This document shows positions 23,627 through 36,217 of a stretch of DNA of 64,000 nucleotides, piece after piece. The stretch is from Acanthochlamys bracteata. Taxonomy: Eukaryota > Streptophyta > Magnoliopsida > Pandanales > Velloziaceae. Numbering within the stretch: position 1 is the first letter of the stretch; each line of letters opens with the position of its first letter. The notes beneath the pieces are model-generated. The model did no database searches. It was not told the origin of the DNA and saw only the letters and a list, made by a program, of their open reading frames with translations. The translations under genes and the position numbers were made by a program. The stretch is from contig CM034141.1 in NCBI GenBank assembly GCA_019914995.1, positions 992,001-1,056,000 on the forward strand, read 5' to 3'.

Positions 23627-25184
23627 GCCTGTTGTTGTTGATCAAGAACCAACACTTCTATCTCTCAATCTTCTTCCTCTTCTACTTTCTTAATAGAAGA
23701 AGAACTACTGCTACTCGTAGTTATCGTAGTATTAGAAGAGGTTTATAAATCTTTCTATATTCTTCTTCATCTCGTTGGTCTTGATGCTATTGTTGATCTT
23801 CTTGTTCTTGTGTTTGATGAAGTTGCCATTGATTGGATTAATATTACTAATAATGGCCCGGGTCAACATGTTGTTGCCTCAATCCTTGTTCTTCAAATTC
23901 ATTTATCCAAAGTTTTTTTAATATTTTTTTCGGAAAGAGGCACTAATTTTTTATATTTAAAAATACTTATTTTTATTTTTATTTCATGCTTTTTATAATA
24001 TTTTTAATATCTATAAACTCTTTATTAAAATTTAACTATAACAAAACTTTACATTATTAAATCTTATTATTATTTAGATTTTAAATAAATTTGAAAATAT
24101 TTTTTATTTCAAATCTTTTTTAATATTGCGTATACAGATTCAAAAAATATTTAATAATATTTTAAATAAATTTTAGTTACCGAAAATTAGATAGTTTTAA
24201 ATTTGAACGTTTTTATTTATTTATCATACGTACAACCCCAATTAATTTATTATCACTTGTAGATTCAAGTTTACGCCATGATTGCAAAGTTAAGATTTGT
24301 TAAGATTAACGTATCGAAAATAATCTAGTATTACATAATAATATAAATATTTGTACAATATTATAATTTCTTTATATTATAAATTATATATCTAAGTTAT
24401 ATTATATTAGAGCAGACTATTATAGTCAGTGTGTGAACATAATTTGTATCTACACGCTATGCATATGGGAAATTGTACATTAAATTCAGTCACATCAAAT
24501 AAAAGTTTTTTAAAAAAAATACTTTATAACGTATAATTTATATTATTTTGAATTTTTTTAAAATAAAAATTTTTAAAATATATTTATTAAAATAATATAA
24601 CTATTTAAACGCACAGCTAATATGTCTTAAATTTTAAGAAAAACTTACGAGTGTTTTTAAAAAAAGTTTTTTGAAACAAATTACTTTAAAATTTTTTATA
24701 TAAATTTTGTTTTTTATCAGAAACAAAATAATACTAAATTTTTACCATACAAATTTCTATTTTAATTTTTTTTAAAAATAAAAGATAAAAAAATTTATCA
24801 TAATTAGATATGTTTAATTGTTAAAAAATAATTTAGTTTTATATTGCTTATTAATAATTCTGAGATAATATTTATAAAAATTTAAATTTATTTTTTTATA
24901 ATAAATTAGTTATAAAAAAAATTCTAATTTCATCGCACTATTTATATAGACAATGGTCGTTATGGTAATGTTAAATTCCCTCGACATTAGTATACTTTTC
25001 TTGTGGTTCATTATTATTGTACGTTTTTTTCTGGTCCTCCTGATGCCTTGTTGTAAAGACACTTCAATTGATACTATTTTTTATGCAACTTTTGCCAAGG
25101 TTTCATCACTTGTGGACCTGGTATAGAGGTCATGAAATGCATATACATAGAGATCATATTGGAGAGACTGGCTGTGAAGTTACT
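23627..25184. other. Intergenic spacer between GLTP gene and receptor kinase
   Basis: The first 150 bases are CT/GA-rich 5' leader of the GLTP gene. The rest is A/T-rich with weak family A-like blocks, for example about 24640-24810. No gene or RNA was recognised. Confidence 0.6.
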
Positions 25185-28100
25185 TTACACTGGAGACTGA
25201 CAGCATGAAATCAAGGAAGGAGAAGTTATAAGAGGCTCAGAGGATCTGGGATAGCTACTGCAATCTCCTGTCTTGGAAATTCGTATCTCTTCTTCCGTTA
25301 GAATCTGATACTCAAGCCTGATCTCTTTCAGCATAGCTGCTACGTCCTTCATTGATGGGCGTTGATCAGGTGCTGGATTTACACAGAGAACTGCTATACC
25401 AAGCACTTGGATGGTCTCTTGCACCTCCAGATCCGTATGCTTCAGTAGCTGGTCATCTAGCAGGGAGGCAGCGTTGGAGTTTCCTCTCCCATGTTCCCGT
25501 CTTACCCAGTCTACTATGTGGCTGCCGCCTGGGATCTGTGCATCACTTGGTCGAAACCCAGTTAAGATCTCTAACAGTAGAACTCCATAACTGTAAACAT
25601 CGCTCTTCTCCGTTATATTCAAAGTATAGCTATATTCTGCACGCATAGCATAAAAAAAGGAAAAAAAAAAAAGAAAGATTATAAGGATAGCGATGATCAA
25701 TACTTTGGATTGCAACTACGGAGTCAGAGCATAATGGAAATTCCAACATTTCCTTTTTGTTTGAAAATTATGGATTACTATTTTTCTGTATGATGGAAAC
25801 TGACAGACATCTACTTGTTCATGATTTGCTAGCAGGTTTCTTTTTCCGATGACGGCAAAGACAGAGCAAAAGCAGACTTACCTGGTGCTATGTATCCAAA
25901 GGAACCAGCAACTACGCTGAATGATTTTCTATGCTCTGAATGACTGAGGAACTTTGCAAGTCCAAAATCTGCTATGTAGGGTTCAAATTGACGCCCTATT
26001 AAGATGTTGTTGGACTTGATATCGCGGTGAATTATCGGAGGATTGCAACCATGATGAAGATAAGCCAATCCCTCAGCGACGCCTAATACTATCTTGTACC
26101 TTGAATTCCAATCCAAGAAAACCTTTCTCTCATACAGCAATTTATCCAAGCTTCCATTGCACATATAATCAAACATAAGAAGCCTAACGCTGCTGTTTCG
26201 CCTGGAACCACATCCTAGTAGCCTGACTATGTTCTTATGCCTTATTGAGCCAAGTATCTTAACCTCTGCAGTGAAATAATCTCTATAGACTGGTTCCCCA
26301 ATTTTCTTATCTGACGAAAGTTTCTTCACAGCAATTGGTATCCCTGTATCAGTCTGGACTCTGTAAACTGTGCTGGAAGAGCCTTCTCCGATTACATTTG
26401 ATTCCAGAAGGCCTTTCACCACATCATTAAAGGTGAAGGATAGCTTCTGAAATGGAGTGATATCCCATTCCCATGCATTATCTTCTTCGTTTTTGTTCTC
26501 TGTCACTGTTCTTGGAGACCGGAGGATCAGGAGCAATCCGAAGAATACTGAGAAAATGACCAATACTGTTATTCCAACGACTAGACTAAGGACCAACCTT
26601 CTTGTAGAATTGTGCCTCTGATAACTGGTGGCAGAACACTTGGATCCATTCATGCAGAGTCTTGGATTACCAGCAAAGGCCCTCCGAGGAAGATCTTGGA
26701 AGAATGATGCATCAGGGAGATTTCCTGAGAAATTGTTGTAGGATACATCAAGTGCTACCAAGTTATCGAGCTGACTTAGTACAAGTAAAGATCCTGTCAG
26801 CATGTTATGTGAGATGTCAAGGCTCCCAAGCTTGGAGAGATTAGCAATTCCTTTAGGAAGAGGACCAGAGAGAGAATTCCAACTCAAGTTTAGCACTATA
26901 TCAAGTCCTTGAAGCTGACCAATCTGATCAGGTATTGAACCTGTAAGCCTATTGCTGCTCATGTCCAGATATTCCAAGTTCTTACACATAGCTATTGAAT
27001 TCGGTATGAATCCAGTAATATAGTTTCTGTTTATTGTAAGCTTGTTCAGAGTTGTGAGCCTACCAAGGACGTCCGGAACTTGTCCTGATAATTCATTCCC
27101 TGAAAGGTCTAATACATTGAGATGGACAAGAGATTCAATGGAAGGAGGAATGATACCTTGGATATTATTTTCATGCAAGTCTAGCATTTCTAGTTGTGTA
27201 CAGTTTCCAATTTCTGGAGGTATCTCACCAGACAACTGATTTTCTGATAATTCTAGAAAGTTCAAGCTTTTGACAAGTCCAAGTTCTGGTGGAATGTGAC
27301 CAGTGAACTGATTGGTTCCTAGCCGTAAACGTACTAGACTGGTGCAATTAGCTATAGCTGGAGGGAGGTCACCTGAGAACCCATTTGAGATTAGCATGAG
27401 CTTGCTCAAGCTGTTAATTCTGAATAAGGAACTTGGAAGAAGACCAGTGAAGAAATTACATGAAAGATCTAATGACTGAAGTTTCTTGCAGTTGCCTATC
27501 TCCTCAGGTAGACTCCCATGCAGCTGGTTTTGCCAGGCAAAAAACTGAGTTAACTGTTCTAACTGTCCTATGCCTGTTGGAATCTCACCTTTCAATTTAT
27601 TGTTATCCAATTCCAGCTGCTTTATGATAGAGAGATTACCAATAAATTGCGGAAAGTTGCCAGAAATGTTGTTGTAAGAGAGCAGAAGGACCTCTAACTG
27701 ATTTAAATTCGAGAGCGATGATGGTATCTCACCAGTGAGAGCATTTAAAGAGACATCCAACACTCTCAAGTTTGTACAGTTACCTAGAGACTGAGGAATT
27801 GAACCTACGAGGCCATTCTTCCATAGCAAGACTCTTTCGAGATTATTCAGAAAGCCAACCTCAGGTGGAATTTCTCCAATGAGCTGGTTCTGAAAGAGGA
27901 AAATATCTTCCACCACGGAACAGTTGGATATCTCTGGTGGTATTGATCCTGAGAGATTTGAGGTGTACACTGAAAGTGTTCTCAGCTTCTTCAACTGTCC
28001 CAAACTTGATGGTATCTGTCCGGATATAGCAGTATTTGCAATGCCGAGAAAGACAAGCTCTCGACAGTTTGATAGATTTGCCGGTATTTCTCCGTAGATT

Positions 28101-28711
28101 CCTGCATTCCCCCCTGCACGAAATACTTCAAGATTAGACAACATTCCTAGCTCTGCTGGAATCTTGCCCCAGAGTTGGTTATCAACAATCTCCACCTCTC
28201 TGAGCTGAGAGCAGTTGCTAAGCTCTTCTGGAATTGGACCATGCAGTAAGTTGGAACTCAAAAATAAAAATCTCAACTGAGGTAGCTTTCCAATGTCCTT
28301 TGGTATGTTTCCATGTAGTTTATTGTAACTCAAGTCGAGCTTGACAAGCGACTTTAGATTGGCTATTGAATAGGGAATTTCTCCAGTTATATTTGCATCA
28401 TGAAGGACTAGTGTGGTGAGTGAAGTAAAGTTGAGGATATGCATGAGAAAGCTGGTTGAAAGGCTTATGGATTGGATTCTAATTTCTGATACTAAGCCAT
28501 CATTCGAACAATTTATGAAAGCCCATAGACAAGGATCTTGGGCAGATGGATCCCATGAAGAGAAGAAAGGGTAGGAAGCTGAGGTATTGAATGTTGAAAG
28601 CCATGAAATCAGAGAAAGGCCTTCAGGGTTCAAACCATAGCTAGACGAAGTAAACCCTGAAATTGATAAAATTAAGATGGCAAGTACTACTCTGACATGC
28701 ATACTGAGCAT
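25185..28711 (-). CDS. LRR receptor-like kinase, LRR-XI subfamily (RGI/RCH-like)
   Basis: Two exons, 25882-28711 and 25185-25636, with one GT-AG intron in the kinase activation segment, give about 1093 residues. Order: signal peptide; cap with DPCLWAFINCS; more than twenty LRRs of the plant IP-type (for example LSYNKLHGNIP, LSENQLSGEIPPEIGNC); a membrane span near VLSLVVGITVLVIFSVFFGL; a kinase. Kinase landmarks are VIGEGSSSTVYRV (glycine loop, third Gly replaced by Ser), the IAVKKL lysine, the HRDIKSNNIL catalytic loop (RD type), DFG and AGSFGYIAPEY rebuilt across the intron, ITEKSDVYSYG and DQRPSMKDVAAMLKEI. RGI receptors bind sulfated root-growth-factor peptides; whether this protein does is unknown. 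Start at 28711 or the ATG three codons later. Confidence 0.93.
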
Positions 28712-29606
28712 AACTTTGCAATTCTTTCTGCTGAGGCTTCATTACTCCGTTGCTACTAAAGGAAACCTGCTTTAAGGCAATTATTGCTTCATCTTTGCTG
28801 TCATATTGGCTTCATATTGCTCAAATTTTCATCATGCTGAAATTAGATAGGTTTCAAGCCTCGTGGTGTTTCAACTATCAGACTGAATGTGGTCCTTGTT
28901 TCCAACAGAGCTCGTGCATCTCTTTCCAGTTGCAAGGAATTCTGACAATCTACAAAAAGATCTATGTACAAACTCCAAAAGATGTCTTGATGAAAACCAA
29001 TGAAGGAAATTCAGTTGGTGGATTGTCTTCTATATATTGGATTCTTATGAGCACAGAATAAGATTGTCAGGTAGTGTCGCTTCTTTCTCTTTCTTCACTG
29101 TTAGGATAACTTAATCCAGCGCCATTTACACTTATGAAGTGTACATGCCATTTATATCATTCTTCTTGGATTTTTATCAATGCAGTCAAAATACTTGCAG
29201 CAAGGGGCAGGCATGAGTTGCATTATTGTTCCTATGAAACGAGGATGACTCTAAAAAATCAGATGCAGATATGCTGTCGTGCCGAAGTGAGAGCATGCAA
29301 GTTGTAATAGCTTCTTGTTATATTTTACTTGACATTGTCTAGCAATATAGGCGAGGAAAGGAAATCTAGTTATGATCGGTTTTAATTTTCAAAGATTCTT
29401 TTTTCTTTTCGTTTACTGGTGGAGTTGTACTGCATAATGTCAATCTTAATTTTCCCTGCCTCACACTGAGGCTGTAAAATATTTCATAAATTATATGTAT
29501 TAATCAGTCGCTTTCTAGTCGATAATAATTCGGTTGTTGTTGTGCTAATAATTTTGCTCCTAACGTTTTGCATACGCGTTCTAATATGAGGGTATCGGAA
29601 GCGCAT
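28712..29606. other. Intergenic spacer with receptor-kinase promoter side
   Basis: No gene seen on either strand. A 103-codon plus-strand frame at 28750-29061 has no domain and lies in the likely 5' region of the receptor kinase. Composition is less A/T-rich than in the spacers to the left, and no MITE was noted. Confidence 0.6.
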
Positions 29607-29679
29607 GGGGATGTAGCTCAAACGGTAGAGCGCTCGCTTTGCATGCGAGAGGTACGGGGTTCGATACCCCGCATCTCCA
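29607..29679 (+). tRNA. tRNA-Ala (anticodon UGC)
   Basis: A full 73-nt cloverleaf. The acceptor stem pairs GGGGATG with CATCTCC plus discriminator A. The D arm has GCTC and GAGC around AAACGGTA, the anticodon stem CTCGC/GCGAG holds loop TTTGCAT with TGC in the centre, and the T arm is CGGGG TTCGATA CCCCG. A-box and B-box (GGTTCGATACC) are intact. A TTTTT about 14 nt downstream can serve as the Pol III terminator. There is no intron. Confidence 0.97.
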
Positions 29680-30836
29680 AACGTCAGCTTTGTTTTTCTT
29701 TATTTTTTGTAGAGCAAATTTAATAAAGAAATTATTTAAAGAGCTATCTGGGCCCGGTCTACGCAAATAGACAACCCACGTTAACAACCATATCCGGCCC
29801 ATGTATATCCTCACTAGAGACCTCGCTGCTTTAGACCTCTCACACAGAACCCATCGCATCATACTTCTTAAATCCCAACCTTTCATCTTTCTTCATATTC
29901 AATCCAACGGCTACCCTGCAGATCCTACTGTACCGGTTGAGCATCTACTGTCATGTTGTCCTAAGCTGTCTATCTCAACCGTTCATCTCATGTATATACC
30001 GTAGATACGTTGTCACGGTGCGGTGAGTGTATATGTGTGTTTTCTCTATCACTGTAACTCCATTGCTGTGCTGCTACCTTTTGTTTTCTGCTATGGCGGT
30101 GGTGGTGCTGTTCGGTTCTTCTCGGAGAAGAATTGTATCTCTTCAAATTAATTAAAATTGATACCTAACTTTAAAAAAAAATTCTCAAATCTTTAACTTC
30201 GAATTCGTTGATCTATGATTCTGATTAGGGCAGTGGCATTATTAGGAGTTGATTAAAGAGGTGATCTTTTTCTTCTCTGTAGGTTTTTTATTTTGTTGTA
30301 ACAGATCTTTTTAATGTGTTTGGGATCCGTGATTTTTCATTGGTTTTTGTTTTTTCAAGAAATGCAATTTGTAGTGAATAAATGTTTTTAAATACAATTT
30401 TTTTTAATGGGTGTTGATTGTTTGATATTCCAGAATGTTGAGTTGAGTAGCTTGAAATCTAGTTTTTAGTTGAAAAGTTTCGCCAAAAACTTTTTATTTT
30501 TCAAGTACTCTTTACTAATGCATGTACAAAAGTGAGATTTTAGTTCACATTCTGTTTTTCGTTGCAGGAAGAAGTAACACAAATCTTCTAAAAACTAGGG
30601 GTAGACAAAAGTTGTACCTTTTAAGCCAGTGATTTGTGGTTGTCTGTGATATATCTTCTTGTATTGTGTTATCACTAAATGTTTTGAGTTTGCTTAGTTG
30701 TAGCTGATATAGTGGTTATGGTTCTTCCTTGTGGCTTCTGCAGGAATAGGTGCACCTGTTGATACTGAACTGGGACGATTTTCTTGGTTTCTCACACAGA
30801 ATTTTCGTTGTTCATTGGAGGGCTGATGACGCTGAC
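29680..30836. other. Presumed ancestral promoter and 5' region of the TOL pseudogene
   Basis: GGGCCC and CGGCCCATGT near 29749-29800 resemble the site II type elements (TGGGCY) found in housekeeping plant promoters. A leader-like stretch with possible UTR introns runs to the first VHS-like exon. No open gene is seen. Confidence 0.4.
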
Positions 30837-33800
30837 ATGGTTAGTGTGGTGAGTAGCAAGAAACTTAAGGAAATGGGCTGGACGACAAGTATTGAGATCT
30901 GTACGAAATTGTTGCATGTGATCCAGGGTATGATGTCTGATGCCTTATGTCAAAATGATGGTGCTCATATTAAGAATCAATCCGACAATGTGTCTTGTTG
31001 ATAGATAGATTTGTGAGCTGGGTCCTTTTGAGGATCGAGTTTTAGCTTTGCATATGCTCTAAGATTTATTGCGTAACTGTTTGCTAACAACTTTGAGAAC
31101 CACATGTTAGCTCCCTTAACCATAATTATTATCTGTTATACTATGTGACTGTATTTTGGAGAAGCAAGTAGGCTTGGATAAATGTTCAGTTAAAGCAATT
31201 ACCGCTGCTGCTACAATGCTGCTACAACTAAACTCGACCTTAGCCTTTTGTATCTGGATGTGTTTTGTAAGAAGTAGATGATAAGATTTCATAACAATTG
31301 AGTCTAATTTGAGTGGTCAAAACGAACATACTTTGGGCCCATTTGGGTGAGCTGAAAAAAGTGCTTATTGAAATAAGGAACTTACGCTTACTTTTGAAAT
31401 ACGAATTTTATTTTATAAGTGTGTTCGGATGAAAATGGTTTATTTCCTAAATAAGTTGAGAATGATATTTGGGTGAAGAAATAATTGAAACATTGTTAAG
31501 TATATGGGTGATATATGTTAAATTTGTGAATCCCTTTCCATAATTAATTAAATATTTATTTAATTTTTAGAAATAAATTAGTAAATATTGTGAATCCCTT
31601 TTCATATATAATTATTAAATATTTATTTAATTAAAATTATAGAAATAGATTAGTAAATAGTAATAAGAATTGGGTTGAGACACAGGCAAAATTTGGTGAA
31701 ATAAGAAATTTTGTCTGAAATTTTGGTACACGCCTGTTAGTTTTAAAATATAATTCTTAAGGGTAAAAAATTATTTCACATCACTGCGCTGCTTTTAAAT
31801 AAGCCGCTTATTTAGATAAGTAATGCTAGCGTTATTTTATCGATAAGCAGCTTATTTTGTGAATAAGCCAGCACATCCAAAATGCACGTCTTCCCTGCTG
31901 GTTGCTCTTTAGGGCTTAATCTCCCCTGTTGGTTGCTTATTCGGGCTTATTAAGCCCAAATAGGCAATCCCAAACAGCGCCTTTTGTCTACTTGTTATCT
32001 GTTAGTAAATCAGCTGGAAATCTCATTACTTTTGTGGACATTGAATATGTGAAGCTATTATGCTGACATTATGTTTGTCGCCACATGATGAATAGGCAAG
32101 CAAAAGATGTCATCAAATCCATAAAGAAACACCTTTGTAAGAAAATGCAAATACACAGTTTTTTGCTGTAATGGTGAGTGTGCTAACTGTATATGGTGTG
32201 GTTTTTCTGCTGCTTTCAGTTGTTATTTTACTGGAAGACCTTTTTTGAGTTTTTCATGGTGGTTGTTTATATTTGGGACTTGACATTTAAATATCGTAAC
32301 AAAATAACATTTAGCATTAATTTTGAGAATGAAGGAGATTATTGTATATCCTGGTTGTACTGGTGGAATTATCTGAGTTTTTTTTTCTTTTAATAATTAT
32401 TTTTAAATCTTAGTTTTAAAAATAAATTAATATGTGTTTCTGTTGAATGCTCAGAATGTTGATGTCTTCAGTTTATAAAAATTTCTCTCTTATGAATGTA
32501 CTGTAAACTTCTTGGTTTTGTCTGTAATAGGATGATCAACTTGTACAGGAATATGATTTGATGTGGTTATTTTACTTGCAGTTGCTAGAAATGCATATGA
32601 ATAACTGTGGCGAACAGTTTCACAAGCAGGTGATTGATAATGGCCTTCTCACCAATACTCGTGAATATAGTGAAGAAAAAGGTAACTAGTGTTGCTGGTA
32701 CCTTAGTAGGCACCTCCCCTGTTTAAGAAATTATTTTACCATTAGCTGGAATTTGCGCATCTCTATCTTGCATATTCAGTAATAAGAAATTCTTATTAAA
32801 TTGCAGACGGATTTACCAGTAAGAGAAAGGATATTTCTCCTCTTAGACGCCACACAGACAGCCTTTGGTGGAGCTTCTGGAAGGTTTCCCCGGTACTATG
32901 CTGCATATTATGAGCTGGTGCTAGGCATCTAAACCTGGTTCCTTGTATCGTCATAGACCATTTGAATGCCTTGTTGAAAAGTGATGTGGATTACCTATGT
33001 TGTTTATGATAAAGTTATAGTAGTATTTGAAATATCCAAAATTTTCTTGGATAGGTCTATACCCTTCCATCTTTAGCTCCAATTATCATTTTTGCTTCAA
33101 ACTTTAATTAGGCAGTATCAGTATCAAAGTTTGATGTAGGGTATCCCTGGAAACCACTTCTGTACACTTTTGGCTTTCTTTGGTTTCGTTTTTATGCTCC
33201 GATCAAGTTGATAGTGTTATTTGATTTGACTACAGTTCTTACATTATTGATCATATTCTGTTTTCACAGATATTTCGTAAGAACTTAATCAAGTATCTGC
33301 TAATGTATCTCATATGGTCTTTGTACTTCAATTATAGTGATAGAAAATAAGAATTATGTTGAGTTCTAAGACACACCAGATGCTTAGTTCTGAGTTGTCT
33401 CACCAGGTATATTGAGTGGGCCATTCTTTATGCATATGATTAACCAGAGGAAACTTCTTGGCAGTCTGCATGAGTACAGATTCCGTAGAGGTTCGTCTTC
33501 CTGCTCAAGAAGCTATACCCAAGCCTACAGTGGAAATTCCAGTTAAGAAACTAGTCTCTCAGAAATATGAAAATGGTGGAAAGCAAGCTAACACTGATAT
33601 AACTTCTGAAGCAAGGAATATGGCGTTGTAGTTTAAATTGTACTGGTGTAGGTTGTCTATGTTGATATTTCATCACTTTTGTGTTGCCGGTTCTGCCTTC
33701 ATTATCATAATTTTTCCTGGTCAAATTAGTAAAATGCCGTATTTATCCTCCTTTTGTGTTTGTTTAGATTGGTTTAAACTTGGTTGCAAGCTGCACTTGA

Positions 33801-35624
33801 TATGATATTCTTTTTAGACCGCTAGTTGTATATCTTTTCTAACCTTCTCTTCAATATATGATATCTTCTTCCTATAAGTTTGACAAGTCCGGTATCCGTC
33901 CTTTGTTTAAACTCACTTGTTTACTGTTTCAGCGTCATCGAGAAGGCTACTGCTGTTTTGAATCTTTTGGAAGGGAAGTATCAAATGCAATCAATAACAG
34001 GACCAAAGACTGGGACTTGAGTTGGATCATGACTTGGAACTACTTTATTCTTTTGGACTAGGTCAACTAAAGTAAGCAGGTTGATGGAATCCAACCCTAA
34101 GCATCCAGGGTTATGTTGGGGTGGTTTGAGTTTTGCTCTTCTGTCTTATGCGAATGACTCCATTGGTATGTCAACATGGAATATTTTAGCATGTTTTAGG
34201 TATGATCATGACTATAACTTTGTTCCAAGTGGCTTCAACACTGTTGGTTGTACTAGGTACTTTTAGGTCATTCATCCTGAGATTATGGTCATTGCAGGGA
34301 GAGGGTGATGAATTTGTACTCGATCTTGTGGAGCAATGCTTATTCAGAAGCAGCGTGTGATGCATCTTGTTATGACCAATAGGTATACTGTTGTAGCCTT
34401 CTTACCATTTAGTTTACCTTGAAAATATATTCTTTGGTGGCTTTATATGAAACCTAGCTTGATGTGAAGCTTTTTATTAATAGTAACATCAGGCCTTTCT
34501 GCTGCATTCATGGAGCATTGCTAAGCTTTTATTAAGTTTAGTTTTTCAACCATTTGCAGATTTGTGTGAGTTATTTCTCCCTTCAAATTTTCTACAGCTC
34601 TGCCTTTTTCCTTTTTCGTGTCTTTTGTATCTGTCTAGCTCTTTGTTATTCAAGCTTCTAGCAAGTTCATCTGATTGAATATCAAATGCTTGTTCTCATT
34701 AATGTAGTTGTTATTTTCAGTAATGAGAAGGTGGTCACTGGTGCCATTGAACTTAATGAAGATTCACAAGGCACTCACAAAACATGATATGCTTTTATCA
34801 TCTCGCTCCACAACCACAAATTCCTCTTCTCATGAATCAGCGGAAGAGGAAGAAGAGAGGAACACCAATTTAGAAGGTAAGTTTTGTTACCATAGGTTGG
34901 CTTCTTGTGGAAGATTTTTGATGAGCTTGCTTAGTTTAAATAACTACATGTACTGCTTTTCATGATTTAGTTAGGAAATCCAAGAATTGCTACAGTTAAT
35001 GTAGAGACACCAAAATTTTGCTCCAGGCTGCACACAGCTTAGCACTTTACCTTCACCTTTCTTGAGAAAGTCAAACTTTTAAAACTTTGGATAAAGAGAT
35101 GCGTGGCTTCATAGGGTCCGAAAATAGTGTATAATCGTTTCTTTTTTGCTTTGACCTTTGAAATTATAGATTGCTTATCGCTTTGGTAATCTGTTGAAGA
35201 TGAGGTTTGATAAGATTTGGTGTTGCTATTTCAAGAATGATGTCCTTTATGACATCCCAACCTTCAGCGATTGTCTTTGTATATACCTTCCAAGCATCAC
35301 ATATACAATAAGCAGTGAAGATTCACTCTTCTGAGAAACTCTTTATCTCTAACAAGTGCGAACTATTTGATAATTTTGTTTTCTGCAGAATACGCAAAGG
35401 AAGAGCTTGTGTTGAGGACCAAGAGAGCACATTGGGTTCTCTTTCAGATCTATCCCAGATGAGAAAGTTTCTCAGACCAAAGCCACTCTTCATTTATCCA
35501 TTGGATTTTGATGGTCAACCACCTCCAGCAGTTCCAATACCACAACCACCGTCAGTTTCAATACCACCACCTCCGGCAAAGCACATATAGGGAAAAGTTC
35601 TTCAAAGAGAAACAGTTTGGATAA
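30837..35624 (+). pseudogene. TOM1-like (TOL) protein pseudogene, VHS-GAT ubiquitin adaptor
   Basis: Collinear remains of a TOL gene of the At2g38410/At4g32760 type, recalled from memory. Exon-like pieces: GWTTSIEICTKLL (30885-30925); QAKDVIKSIKKHL (32097-32140); LLEMHMNNCGEQFHKQVIDNG (32581-32650); [20 protein letters not shown] then [13 protein letters not shown] (32810-32920), the end of the VHS domain; SVIEKATAVLNLLE and EFVLDLVEQC (33935-34355) of GAT; IQKQRVMHLVMTNR; VVTGAIELNE and HKALTKHDMLLSSRS (34725-34815); IRKGRACVED and IPPPPAKHI (35390-35590). The frame breaks at about five places: near 32147, 32655, 34352, 34765 and 35588. Intact TOLs pass ubiquitinated cargo to ESCRT. Splice sites are often still good, so decay is recent. 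No working product is expected. Confidence 0.85.
31335..31981. repeat. Palindromic MITE-like element in TOL pseudogene intron 1
   Basis: Left end GGGCCCATTTGGGTGAGC and right end AATCCCAAACAGCGCC form an imperfect inverted repeat sharing a TTTGGG core. The inner flanks carry repeated AATAAGC and GCTTATT words on both sides (31370-31450 and 31795-31950). Length is about 647 bp with no coding capacity. A hAT-type origin is possible but no 8-bp duplication was identified. Confidence 0.5.
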
Positions 35625-36217
35625 CTTAGCTTTGCCTGGTCAATTTTAAGAGCTTGTTGTGTCACAGTGGACGCAATGGTAGTACAGCAGTGACTTCAGT
35701 GATCTTGGATTTCGAGATTCATAGCTAAAGCAGTAGGTAGTCATTGTGCACAAAGATTTTATGTTTATGTTTCAACTGCAGCATCTAACCAAATTCAGTC
35801 ATTTACGTGATCGTTGAATTTGTTTGCAACGAGAATTATTAGCCTGTGATTGTTTCAAGGCTGCCTCTAACAGCAGTCAGTGATTACTAGTCTCTAATCC
35901 AGCTATTCTTGGTCTGGGAGATTTTGTATAGAGGAACGCAATTGGCATTTGATCCCTTTTTAATCTATAAAAAGTAAGCTCTTTTTAAAAAAATTTACCA
36001 AAAGTCATTTTGTATTAAAAGCACCTTAATTTAATCAACCCCGAAATTCAATATGTAACCAGCCTTCTAATTCATATCTTACATAAACTATATTTAACAT
36101 CAGTTGTGAGAAGTATTCACAAAAGACTTGCACAATAAAGAATCATAAAAACAGAGTCTCAAAACAAAAGAAAGAATTTTTCAGCAGCAGGTTTTCATAA
36201 TATTCTGAACAAAGAAT
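35625..36217. other. Spacer downstream of the TOL pseudogene
   Basis: Contains the probable former 3' UTR of the TOL gene and then A/T-rich sequence. Nothing else is recognised. Confidence 0.5.

Noticed and set aside
28750-29061. 103-codon plus-strand frame upstream of the receptor kinase
   Set aside because: No domain, no splice support, and it lies in the likely promoter and leader of the divergent kinase gene.
29581-29886. 101-codon minus-strand frame across the tRNA
   Set aside because: It overlaps an intact tRNA-Ala gene in antisense and resembles no protein.
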